A stretch of DNA of 64,000 nt from G963662675 sp963676845 (GTDB lineage Bacteria; Bacteroidota; Bacteroidia; Bacteroidales; Prolixibacteraceae). The translations under genes and the position numbers were made by a program. Position 1 is the stretch's first letter; every line of letters starts with the position of its first letter. The notes under the pieces were generated by a model. That model saw nothing but the letters and a program-made list of their open reading frames with translations, was not told where the DNA came from and searched no databases. Of the stretch, positions 8,639-16,576 are shown in pieces. The stretch is taken from positions 17,874 to 81,873 of the forward strand of contig CAXXKK010000016.1 of assembly GCA_963676845.2 (NCBI GenBank), read 5' to 3'.

Positions 8639-9388
8639 TTAAGATTGGGTTTTTAAAAATTCTTCAGCAACTTTTAAGTCTTCAGGAGTATCAATCCCTA
8701 TACTTTCAAATTCGGTAATTGCTGTCTTTATCCGATAACCATTTTCGAGCCATCTTAGTTGTTCCAGAGATTCCGCAAGCTCAAGCTTTGAAGGATGAAG
8801 CTTGGTAATTTCAGCAAGAACATCAGTTCTGTATGCATACATTCCTAAATGATTGTAAAAATCATGAGAGCTTAACCAGTCTTCTGTTTCTTTACCCCTT
8901 AAATAAGGGATTGTTGCCCGGCTAAAAAGAAGGGCATTCTGTTGGTTGTCAATCGTTACTTTTGGCCGGTTGGGATTGAACAGTACTTCTGGAGAATCAA
9001 TTTTTTTTATCAATGTGGCGATGTCTGTTTTTTCGTCTTCAAAACACTTTATTAGAGAAACAATTTGTTCTGTTCTAACAAAAGGTTCGTCTCCCTGAAT
9101 ATTAATAACAACATCAAAATAGAAATCTTTTTGTAACGTTTCTGCAGCTTCTGCACACCTGTCCGTTCCACTTTGATGATCCTTGCTGGTCATAATTGCC
9201 TTGCCTCCAAGTTGTTTAACTGCATTTAATATTCGTTCATCATCGGTGGCAACAAAAACATTTTCTGAACATTTTTGTGCATTCTCATAAACATATTGGA
9301 TGATCGGCTTGTTGATTAGGCTAACTAAGGGTTTACCTGGAAATCTTGTAGATCCGTATCTGGCAGGAATGATAGTTATATGTTTCAT
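8639..9388 (-). CDS. kdsB: 3-deoxy-manno-octulosonate cytidylyltransferase
   Basis: KdsB activates Kdo with CTP to make CMP-Kdo for lipopolysaccharide inner core synthesis in the cytoplasm. The 249-residue length is standard. The N-terminal nucleotide-binding motif IIPARYGSTRFPGKPL (residues 6-21), the VATDDERI segment, MTSKDHQSGTDRCAEA, and NIQGDEPF with the metal-binding Asp are all visible. The ATG at 9386-9388 is the first codon of the conserved region, and a TAGTTTTG -7 box lies 15 bases upstream. Presence of Kdo activation supports an LPS-bearing organism. Confidence 0.95.
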   Translation of the reverse strand: MKHITIIPARYGSTRFPGKPLVSLINKPIIQYVYENAQKCSENVFVATDDERILNAVKQLGGKAIMTSKDHQSGTDRCAEAAETLQKDFYFDVVINIQGDEPFVRTEQIVSLIKCFEDEKTDIATLIKKIDSPEVLFNPNRPKVTIDNQQNALLFSRATIPYLRGKETEDWLSSHDFYNHLGMYAYRTDVLAEITKLHPSKLELAESLEQLRWLENGYRIKTAITEFESIGIDTPEDLKVAEEFLKTQS

Positions 9389-9402
9389 GTTTTTATTTTG
9401 AA

Positions 9403-9410
9403 CAAAACTA
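9403..9410 (-). promoter_or_regulatory. -7 box of kdsB
   Basis: The minus strand reads TAGTTTTG, an exact TAnnTTTG match 14 bases before the kdsB ATG. The implied leader is very short. No clear -33 TTTG was found. Confidence 0.45.
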
Positions 9411-9518
9411 TAAAATTACTGTAATTAGAAAAGAAAGAGTTTTTAATTGAATTGTTGATAAACAGAAATTTAGGAGAAATATTTAGTGTCAAAAAAATAC
9501 AAAAGGTGTTTGTGAAAT

Positions 9519-9549
9519 ATTGACTTTCTCATAACTTTAGAAATGTTTG
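9519..9549 (+). promoter_or_regulatory. Promoter of the exopolysaccharide-like operon
   Basis: TTTG at 9519-9522 is followed after 19 bases by TAACTTTA (9542-9549), one mismatch from TAnnTTTG. Spacing is ideal for the Bacteroidota housekeeping sigma factor. The predicted leader to the first ATG is about 70 bases. Confidence 0.55.
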
Positions 9550-9625
9550 TGCTACCAATTCTTTTATAAAATACTTAATACAATAGAGTTGAAATATAGG
9601 TGCTTAACCTTTATAATTTTTTTAT

Positions 9626-9988
9626 ATGAAAAAAATACTCGTTGCCGAAGATAATAAACTTATCCTGGAAACTATATACCATAAACTTACCAGAGAAGGA
9701 TATGAAGTATCAAAAGTTCTCAATGGCAAGGAATGTCTTGATTATTTGGAGGATAATGAAGTGGATTTACTAATAACTGATCTTTACATGCCTTACGTCA
9801 ACGGTAATGAGGTTATTAGCATTTTAAAGAATGATCGTAAAATGGACTTACCAATATTAGTACTATCAGCAGATAGAGGAGAGGAAACAGTCCTAAAATC
9901 ATTTGATTTAGGAGCTGATGATTATGTGGTAAAACCATTTAGTTTGAGTGAGTTATTGATTCGTGTTAAGAAATTAATTTCAAAATAA
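9626..9988 (+). CDS. Single-domain response regulator (receiver only)
   Basis: A 120-residue CheY-like receiver with no output domain. Key residues are present: acidic pocket E8-D9, phospho-acceptor D52 (in LLITDLYMP), S81 and K103 (VVKPF). It is the first gene of a four-gene operon with two bases before the next ATG, so it probably controls the downstream export and synthase proteins by phosphorylation-dependent protein contact rather than by DNA binding. No histidine kinase is adjacent, so the phosphodonor must be encoded elsewhere. That use as an operon-linked regulator is inference. Confidence 0.88.
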   Translation: MKKILVAEDNKLILETIYHKLTREGYEVSKVLNGKECLDYLEDNEVDLLITDLYMPYVNGNEVISILKNDRKMDLPILVLSADRGEETVLKSFDLGADDYVVKPFSLSELLIRVKKLISK

Positions 9989-9990
9989 GA

Positions 9991-11745
9991 ATGAAGAATT
10001 ATATACTATTAATAATAGTGGTATTTCTTTTTAAACCTGTTTTTTCACAAAATGAAGAGGTTTATAATGCAGATTCATTGCTGAATTCGGCACAGCGACT
10101 TGCATTTGAAGGCAAGTACGAGGAAGCTATTTCGCTTACAGAAGATATATTACTCCACTATCCGGATTACAAAGATGCTCGCATGTTGTTAGCTCGTTCA
10201 CAGGCCTGGTCGGGAGATTATAGTTCCGCACATGAAAGTTTGAATGTTCTTTTGTCGGATGAGCCTGAAAATTATGAATTGAAAAGCTTATCGCTTGATT
10301 TTTATATGTGGGCTGAAGAATACGGGGCTGCACTGGAAGTCGCGGATGAAATTTTGTTGTTAAAACAGGATGATATTCCAACACTTGAAAAGAAAGCAAA
10401 GCTATACATGGAAGAATCCAAGCCTGTTCAGGCTCTAATAGTATTGGATAAGCTTTCGGAAGTTGATCCGGGTAATGCCCTTGTTTCTGAATTGAAAAAT
10501 CCGGCGCTGGAGTTGCAGAAAGCACAGGAAGATGCCTTGTTTAATGCCGACTCGTTACTCATTGTCTCGCAGCAGTTAGCCTGGAATGGGGAATATGAAG
10601 AATCAATTGCAATTTCAGAATCAATACTGGATCGTTTCCCGGACTACAAAGATGCCCGACTATTGCTGTCAAGAACATTGGCTTGGTCAGAGCAGTATGA
10701 GCCTGCTCATGAAAACCTGAATGTCCTTTTAAGTGAAGAACCAGATAATTATGAGCTTAAGAATCTTTCGTTGGATTTTTTCATGTGGGAAGAGGATTTT
10801 GATTCGGCACTTGAAGTTGCAGAAGAGCTTTTAGATAGTTATCCCAATGATACAAGTGTTCTGGAGAAAAAGGCAAATATCTATTTGGCAGAAGGAAATG
10901 AAAAAGAGCTAAGGTCAATTATTGAAGAATTGGAAGATGTTGATCCTGAAGGTGCTTTGCCCGATGAGCTTAGAAGCTCTTTGAAATATGGAGGGAAAAA
11001 GAATATTATTCGATTAGAGTATTATTACGATACATTTAATAAACCATACAGCAGAGACTGGCATATGAGTTCTGTTGGATATGGAAGAAGTACTTCGGTT
11101 GGAGATTACTATGCAAAAGTTTACTGGGGTGATATGGTTGAAGCAGGAGAATCGCTATTCTCTGATAATATTTCAACACAATATTCTTTTGAGTTTTACC
11201 CGGAATTAAATGAGAACAATTACATGTTCCTGAATTATTCTTTCTCAGGAGATGATTATTTCCCTAAAAACAGATTTGGGATTGAATATCATCATGTTTT
11301 TAAACGGAAACTTGACCTCTCATTGGGATACCGTTATTTACAATTTTCGAAGGAACTGGAAGATGATTTGAAGGTAAATATTTATACCGGATCAATTTCT
11401 TATTATGCCGGTAAATACTGGCTTTCTGCCCGTCCTTACATTATTGATGACGGGGATGATATTTCAAGTCAATATACTTTGTCAATTAGACGATTTCTAC
11501 CAAAAGATGAAAGTTATTTAGAGCTGGTATTGGGAACAGGAGTTTCTCCTGATGATCCGTTTTTCTATACCAGCGGACAAGATATTCCAAACCTGAATTC
11601 CTGGAGAGTTGAATTGGAATGGAAACAAATGCTAGGTCAAAAATTTATAATGGAACTTGAGGGGGCATATGAAAATGCCGAATACCAAAGTGGACTTAGA
11701 AGAGATCAGTATACTTTTAGAACATCATTGTCATACTTATTCTAA
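9991..11745 (+). CDS. TPR-repeat and YaiO-like outer-membrane beta-barrel protein
   Basis: The 584-residue protein has a signal peptide (1-20, ending KPVFSQ), a periplasmic TPR-like region and a C-terminal YaiO-type beta-barrel (about 335-584, ending in YTFRTSLSYLF with a terminal aromatic). The TPR region consists of two long copies of about 145 residues (roughly 24-168 and 183-327). They share blocks such as FPDYKDAR/YPDYKDAR, LNVLLS and NYELK.LSLDF. This layout resembles PgaA and PelB, outer-membrane exporters of exopolysaccharide with TPR scaffolds. Position directly before a HEAT-repeat protein and a polysaccharide synthase supports an export role. Confidence 0.8.
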   Translation: MKNYILLIIVVFLFKPVFSQNEEVYNADSLLNSAQRLAFEGKYEEAISLTEDILLHYPDYKDARMLLARSQAWSGDYSSAHESLNVLLSDEPENYELKSLSLDFYMWAEEYGAALEVADEILLLKQDDIPTLEKKAKLYMEESKPVQALIVLDKLSEVDPGNALVSELKNPALELQKAQEDALFNADSLLIVSQQLAWNGEYEESIAISESILDRFPDYKDARLLLSRTLAWSEQYEPAHENLNVLLSEEPDNYELKNLSLDFFMWEEDFDSALEVAEELLDSYPNDTSVLEKKANIYLAEGNEKELRSIIEELEDVDPEGALPDELRSSLKYGGKKNIIRLEYYYDTFNKPYSRDWHMSSVGYGRSTSVGDYYAKVYWGDMVEAGESLFSDNISTQYSFEFYPELNENNYMFLNYSFSGDDYFPKNRFGIEYHHVFKRKLDLSLGYRYLQFSKELEDDLKVNIYTGSISYYAGKYWLSARPYIIDDGDDISSQYTLSIRRFLPKDESYLELVLGTGVSPDDPFFYTSGQDIPNLNSWRVELEWKQMLGQKFIMELEGAYENAEYQSGLRRDQYTFRTSLSYLF

Positions 11746-11747
11746 AT

Positions 11748-13106
11748 ATGGGAAATAGAATTATATATATCATTTCAATATTCCTGATTGCTCATTTGAC
11801 TTTTGCAACAATGCCTGTTGTAAATGCAGGAGGTCTTGTTTCTGTAAATGAAGTTATGCAGGAAGAAATTGTGGAAGATGCATCTTCGCAAGATTTGGAA
11901 GAAGGTTCCGATTCAGGAAGTATTGCATTAAGGATTAATGCAAAATGGATTGAATTCAAAAATAGTTTACACAGTTATCTAAGAGAAGTTGCAATCAACA
12001 ATCTTTCACCACAGAGTGCCGAATATGTTTTGAAAATTCTGGAGGTAGTTTTTACGATTCAGGTATTGTTCTTATCATTTTTATTTGCATCCTTATTTGT
12101 TATAAACCTATTGATAACATCGATAGTCATTGTCATATCTTCTTTTTATAAAAACTATGTTGATTCGGTAAGCGCAAGTTTAAGTAGTAAATATGAAGAT
12201 ATTCTAATCAAATATCTTTTCGAAGAAATGAGCCTTGATGAAACTATTAATAGCCTTTCTAAGTCAAAAACCAGATTAAGGCGAAATATTCTTATTACCC
12301 AGATCTTTAATTACCAGCAAAACCTTTCCGGTGAATATAAGGAACGAATACTAATACTATATAAGGAGCTGAAGCTTTATAAGCTTTCAGAACGTAAGAC
12401 AAAATCGATTTTTTCTTATCAAAGAGTGAGGGGAATTCGTGAGCTGGTGACTTTATATCCTTCTGGAGCAAAAGAAATTATTGCTAAAAGTATAAAAGAT
12501 AAGGATAGTATTGTTCGTAATGAAGCTTTGATTTCTGCGGTTTATTTAGATAAGGATGTCAGCTTCGATTTTATAAAAGGAATTAAAGGCAGTTTTTCCG
12601 ATTGGGTACAGCTTAATATTTTAAGTTACCTGAAGTTGAATGAAAAAACAGTGCCTTCGTTTAAAGAATATCTTAGATCAGATAATATTGATGTTCAGAA
12701 TTTTGCAATCCGTATGGTTGACTACTTTCAGCAAAGTGAAAATATGGATGTGCTGCTTGAACTCTTAGATCATCCCAATGAAAAAACACGAAAATATGTC
12801 TATCAGGCAATTCATGAATTGGAAGACCTTAGTGCCTTGAATCCTGTGAGAGATAGGTTTAGAGGAGAAACACTGAAAAATAAAATTGAAATATTGAAGA
12901 TCATACAAAATCTGGGAAACGAGTCTGATTTTGATTTGTTGGTGGAAATATTACATGATCAAAATAATGTCCGTTTAAAGTTGAATGCTTGCAGGACATT
13001 GTACAATATGGGTGAGAAAGGTCGAGATGTTCTGAAAGAATATAGTGAGACTGTTGATATGGGAATTTTGGCTTATGTGGAACATGTAAAGGATAAAAGA
13101 TTATAA
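11748..13106 (+). CDS. HEAT-repeat membrane protein of the exopolysaccharide-like operon
   Basis: The 452-residue protein starts with a signal-like hydrophobic segment (about 5-27). After a short, probably periplasmic stretch comes a strong transmembrane span (about 103-135, rich in F, L, V and I). The rest (about 140-452) is helical and charged, with HEAT-like repeats, for example the pieces around DKDSIVRNEALISAVYL, NIDVQNFAIRMVDYF and HPNEKTRKYVYQAIHEL. The C-terminal domain is most likely cytoplasmic, where it could scaffold the synthase and the receiver protein. The stop codon overlaps the next ATG by one base, so translation is coupled to the glycosyltransferase. The exact role is unknown. 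Confidence 0.72.
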   Translation: MGNRIIYIISIFLIAHLTFATMPVVNAGGLVSVNEVMQEEIVEDASSQDLEEGSDSGSIALRINAKWIEFKNSLHSYLREVAINNLSPQSAEYVLKILEVVFTIQVLFLSFLFASLFVINLLITSIVIVISSFYKNYVDSVSASLSSKYEDILIKYLFEEMSLDETINSLSKSKTRLRRNILITQIFNYQQNLSGEYKERILILYKELKLYKLSERKTKSIFSYQRVRGIRELVTLYPSGAKEIIAKSIKDKDSIVRNEALISAVYLDKDVSFDFIKGIKGSFSDWVQLNILSYLKLNEKTVPSFKEYLRSDNIDVQNFAIRMVDYFQQSENMDVLLELLDHPNEKTRKYVYQAIHELEDLSALNPVRDRFRGETLKNKIEILKIIQNLGNESDFDLLVEILHDQNNVRLKLNACRTLYNMGEKGRDVLKEYSETVDMGILAYVEHVKDKRL

Positions 13107-14551
13107 TGGATATAATTGTAAGACTATTTTCATTTTGGGTTGAAACCCTCATTTTCTACTATTCTATAGTATTGATTTTGGCATACATGGTAGTAGGGTT
13201 TATCTCCTTCTTTATGCTTAGGAAATATTATTTCTATTCAAAAATACCTGATTATAGTGAGGTGCTTTCATCTCCTTTTGTCCCAGGGATAAGCATATTG
13301 GCTCCGGCGTATAATGAATCATTAAATATTGTTGAAAATGTAAAGGCATTGCTGGCTTTATATTATGCCAACTTTGAAGTTATTGTGATTAATGACGGTA
13401 GTAGTGATGATACTCTTGATTGTTTAATTGAGTCATTTGGACTTGAAAAGGTTCCTTATGTTTTAGATAAACAGATTGAAACTGAAGATATTCGGGCAGT
13501 TTATAAATCAAGGAAACAGGCTTTAAATAATCTTGTCGTTATTGATAAAGAAAATGGAGGGAAGGCAGATGCATTAAATGCGGGCTTAAATGTTGCTGAA
13601 GGAGACTACTTTATTTCTATTGATGTGGATTCGATTATTGATCCATATGCCCTGCAAAAGATGGTTAAACCTTTCTTGCAAGGTAACAAAGGCCGACAGG
13701 TTATTGCTGTTGGAGGTGTTATCCGTTTGGCTAATTCCTGTGAAATTCAGGATGGTCAGTTAGTGAGTGTTGACCTGCCGAAGAAGATGCTTCCATTTTT
13801 CCAGGTTTTGGAATATGACCGTTCTTTCTTAATGGGACGTATGGGGTGGAGCCGCTTAAATGGGTTACTTATTATTTCTGGCGCACTAGGACTTTTTGAT
13901 AAAGATATCGTGATTGAATGTGGAGGATATCACAAAAATACAGTTGGTGAGGATATGGAAATAGTTGTAAGGATGAGGCGGTATATGGAAGAGCAAAAAC
14001 GAAAATATAAAGTTGAATATGTAGCAGAACCTCTCTGTTGGACAGAAGGCCCTTCAACCTTAAGTACATTTGTTCGCCAACGGAACAGGTGGACCCGGGG
14101 TACAATTGAAACCTTGTTTTCTCATTGGAAAATTTTCTTTAATCCTAAATATAAATTAATGGGAATGGTTGCTCATCCATATTGGGTGTTTTTCGAATGG
14201 TTAGCACCTATTCTTGAATTCCTGGGAATACTGTATTTTATTGTTATCGCAGTTCTTGGATTTGCAAACTGGACGTATTTCTTTATCATTCTTTTCTTTG
14301 TTTACTTCTTTTCTGTTGCCTTTACGGCTTATGCGATTTTGTACGACCATATCGCATTGTATTCTTATAAAAAGAAATCGATGGTGATGAAGCAGTTATT
14401 ATTCGCATTTTTTGAACCATTTGTTTACCATCCACTTGTGTTGTACTCGGCCATAAAAGGGAATTTTGATTATTTCATTCTTAGAAAAAGGAGTTGGGGG
14501 CATATGAAACGAGTTGGTTTAAATAACTTTAATAAGAAAAAGCAAAAGTAA
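13106..14551 (+). CDS. Processive family 2 glycosyltransferase (PgaC/IcaA-like)
   Basis: This inner-membrane polysaccharide synthase has 481 residues. An N-terminal hydrophobic region (about 8-38) precedes the GT2 domain, which has the nucleotide-binding D97 (VINDGSSDD), the DxD pair D173/D175 (SIDVDSI), the acceptor GED motif (281-283) and QRNRW at 325-329 (QxxRW of processive synthases). Several membrane spans follow (about 350-435). Such enzymes polymerise UDP-sugars and push the chain through the membrane. There is no PilZ domain, so direct c-di-GMP control is not evident. It is closest in pattern to poly-N-acetylglucosamine synthases, but the sugar cannot be read. No PgaB-like deacetylase lies nearby. 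Confidence 0.88.
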   Translation: MDIIVRLFSFWVETLIFYYSIVLILAYMVVGFISFFMLRKYYFYSKIPDYSEVLSSPFVPGISILAPAYNESLNIVENVKALLALYYANFEVIVINDGSSDDTLDCLIESFGLEKVPYVLDKQIETEDIRAVYKSRKQALNNLVVIDKENGGKADALNAGLNVAEGDYFISIDVDSIIDPYALQKMVKPFLQGNKGRQVIAVGGVIRLANSCEIQDGQLVSVDLPKKMLPFFQVLEYDRSFLMGRMGWSRLNGLLIISGALGLFDKDIVIECGGYHKNTVGEDMEIVVRMRRYMEEQKRKYKVEYVAEPLCWTEGPSTLSTFVRQRNRWTRGTIETLFSHWKIFFNPKYKLMGMVAHPYWVFFEWLAPILEFLGILYFIVIAVLGFANWTYFFIILFFVYFFSVAFTAYAILYDHIALYSYKKKSMVMKQLLFAFFEPFVYHPLVLYSAIKGNFDYFILRKRSWGHMKRVGLNNFNKKKQK

Positions 14552-14575
14552 AATCAGTATAAAAGTTTAAGGTAA

Positions 14576-14626
14576 AAAGGTGGTTTAATCGGTAGAAGAG
14601 GTATAGATTAAACCATCTTTTTTTTC
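14576..14626 (+). terminator. Terminator of the exopolysaccharide-like operon
   Basis: A stem of about 15 bp (14576-14590 with 14606-14620, one G-T pair) with a 15-base loop leads into a T run. It closes the four-gene operon. Confidence 0.8.
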
Positions 14627-14639
14627 CATATTATTCCAT

Positions 14640-14670
14640 TTTGATTCGTTTTTTGCATTGGCTACATTTG
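14640..14670 (+). promoter_or_regulatory. Promoter of the MFS transporter gene
   Basis: TTTG at 14640-14643, a 19-base spacer, and TACATTTG at 14663-14670: exact matches to both Bacteroidota promoter boxes. The leader to the ATG at 14695 would be about 18 bases. Confidence 0.7.
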
Positions 14671-14694
14671 AGACCACACATTAATCTGTATTGA

Positions 14695-15876
14695 ATGAAA
14701 GAGTCTGATCAATCGATATTTAAGAATCAGAGTTTATATATAATTTTTTCAGTCACTCTTGTGTCAGTGATGGGAGTTGCAAGTATAACTCCTGCTTTTC
14801 CTTCAATAATTAAATACTTTCAAATTACGACTCAGCAAGTAGGTTGGTTAATTGCTGCATTTACATTGCCGGGCATTTTCTTAACTCCGGTTATGGGAAT
14901 TCTGGCTGATCGGGTTGGGCGGAAGGTGATCCTGATCCCTTCACTTTTCCTATTTGGTTTGGCTGGATTTTCGTGTGTTTTTGTCAGGGATTTTGAGTTC
15001 TTACTTGGCCTGAGATTTATTCAGGGAATTGGGGCAAGTTCTTTAGCGACAATAAACTTAACCTTGATTGGAGATATTTTTACAGGTGAAAAACGAGTTG
15101 CTGCAATGGGGTATAATGCGAGTGTTTTAAGTATAGGTACTGCTTCATACCCAAGCATTGGAGGACTGCTTAGTGTTTCGGCCTGGTATTATGTGTTTGT
15201 GTTGCCACTGCTGGCTATACCACTTGGTATATTTGTTTATTTTGGGTTGAATAATCCGGAGCCTAAAAATGGGTTGAGACTGAAAACGTATTTTGCCAAT
15301 GTGTGGCTGGCTGTTAATAAGCCTGTGGTATGGGGATTGTTTTTCTCCAATATCTTATTGTTTTTTATTCTTTATGGTTCATATCTTACTTATTTCCCAA
15401 TTTTGTTGGAGGAACGATTTAACGCAGATTCGGTTGTTATTGGAGGTGCAATGTCTGTAATGTCTTTGGTGACAGCGGTTACTTCATCTCAACTTTCAAA
15501 TATAAATCGTTTAATGAGTGGCCGGAATCTTTTGCTTTTAGCAACTTCTTTTTACTTTATCTCGATGCTTTTAATCTCAAATGCCTATGGTTGGGGATTT
15601 ATTATTACCGGGATAATGGTTTTTGGTTTTGGTCATGGAATTCTTATCCCAACGATACAGACCATGTTGGTTGGTTTATCTTCAATTCAGGAACGTGCTG
15701 CATTTATGTCATTAAACTCAATGGTTCTTCGTATTGGGCAAACTATTGGGCCTCTTTTAGTCGGGCTGTTTTACGCATTTGGCGGGATGCAGGCTTCATT
15801 TCTTGGTGGAGCAAGTGTTGCTGTTGTGATGTTTCTTATTATCCTCTTTTTAGTGAGAAAGTCAACGATGGATTAA
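14695..15876 (+). CDS. MFS transporter
   Basis: A 393-residue major facilitator with about 12 hydrophobic segments. The loop 2-3 signature GILADRVGRKVIL (about residues 67-79) and the RFIQGIGASSLATIN segment in TM4 are typical of drug:proton antiporters of the DHA1 group (Bcr/EmrD-like). No regulator or partner gene adjoins it, and substrate is unknown. It has its own well-formed promoter and ends about 75 bases before a bidirectional terminator. Confidence 0.85.
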   Translation: MKESDQSIFKNQSLYIIFSVTLVSVMGVASITPAFPSIIKYFQITTQQVGWLIAAFTLPGIFLTPVMGILADRVGRKVILIPSLFLFGLAGFSCVFVRDFEFLLGLRFIQGIGASSLATINLTLIGDIFTGEKRVAAMGYNASVLSIGTASYPSIGGLLSVSAWYYVFVLPLLAIPLGIFVYFGLNNPEPKNGLRLKTYFANVWLAVNKPVVWGLFFSNILLFFILYGSYLTYFPILLEERFNADSVVIGGAMSVMSLVTAVTSSQLSNINRLMSGRNLLLLATSFYFISMLLISNAYGWGFIITGIMVFGFGHGILIPTIQTMLVGLSSIQERAAFMSLNSMVLRIGQTIGPLLVGLFYAFGGMQASFLGGASVAVVMFLIILFLVRKSTMD

Positions 15877-15944
15877 GAATATAATTGGCTTATGGTTTTT
15901 TATTGACCTTATAAATAATGTGTTTGCATTTAAGTGGAGTACAG

Positions 15945-15984
15945 GTAAAAAAAAGCCGGATTAACCGGCTTTTTTTTTTTTTTA
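15945..15984. terminator. Bidirectional terminator between MFS and cyclophilin genes
   Basis: AGCCGG (15954-15959) pairs with CCGGCT (15965-15970). The stem is extended by an A run on the left and a T run on the right, so it can stop transcription from both convergent genes. Confidence 0.85.
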
Positions 15985-16419
15985 TTCTTCAATGATGACA
16001 ATTTTTTCAATTAAATCTCCTTGTCTGATATCATCAATAACATCCAGTCCTTCGTAAACTTTACCAAAGCAAGTGTGGTTTCTGTCTAAGTGAGCAGTGT
16101 TTTCTCGGCTATGACAAATGAAAAATTGGGAGCCACCTGTATTTCTTCCTGCATGTGCCATGGATAAAACACCTCTGTCATGATATTGGTTGTTTCCATC
16201 TAATTCACATTTAATAGAGTATCCGGGGCCACCGGCACCTGTTCCGTCAGGACAACCACCTTGGATTACAAAGTTTGGGATTACACGGTGAAAGGTTAAT
16301 CCGTCGTAAAAACCTTCCTTCGAAAGTTTAATGAAATTTGCAACAGTTCCCGGAGCATCTTCCTCGTAGAAGTTCACTTTCATTAATCCTTTGCTGGTAT
16401 AAATTTCAGCTTTTTTCAT
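15982..16419 (-). CDS. Cyclophilin-type peptidylprolyl isomerase
   Basis: This 145-residue single-domain cyclophilin catalyses proline cis-trans isomerisation. Active-site motifs are complete: FHRVIPNFVIQGG (with the catalytic Arg), MAHAGRNTGGSQFFI, and HLDRNHTCFGKV. There is no signal peptide, so it should be cytoplasmic. The stop codon lies within the T run of the shared terminator. A TACTTTTG box lies 28 bases upstream of the ATG. Confidence 0.93.
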   Translation of the reverse strand: MKKAEIYTSKGLMKVNFYEEDAPGTVANFIKLSKEGFYDGLTFHRVIPNFVIQGGCPDGTGAGGPGYSIKCELDGNNQYHDRGVLSMAHAGRNTGGSQFFICHSRENTAHLDRNHTCFGKVYEGLDVIDDIRQGDLIEKIVIIEE

Positions 16420-16446
16420 GTTTTATAATTGATATGTTTATGGCTA

Positions 16447-16454
16447 CAAAAGTA
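16447..16454 (-). promoter_or_regulatory. -7 box of the cyclophilin gene
   Basis: The minus strand reads TACTTTTG, an exact TAnnTTTG match. The -33 position holds TTTC rather than TTTG. Confidence 0.45.
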
Positions 16455-16576
16455 CAAATTTGTTCAGTGTTCAGAAACACATGAATTTTGTGAATCATTT
16501 TCACTTTTCATGACAAATCTATTTTGAAATCATTTTTTGAATACCGAAATTAATCCAATACAAAATTTATTATGTC

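Noticed and set aside
9626..9988. Receiver gene as part of the two-component pair at 24-26 kb
   Set aside because: It is 14 kb away, in a different operon with its own promoter; no sequence link to that kinase.
15971..15983. Long T run as a sequencing artefact
   Set aside because: It directly follows a GC-rich stem and ends both convergent genes, as expected for a terminator.
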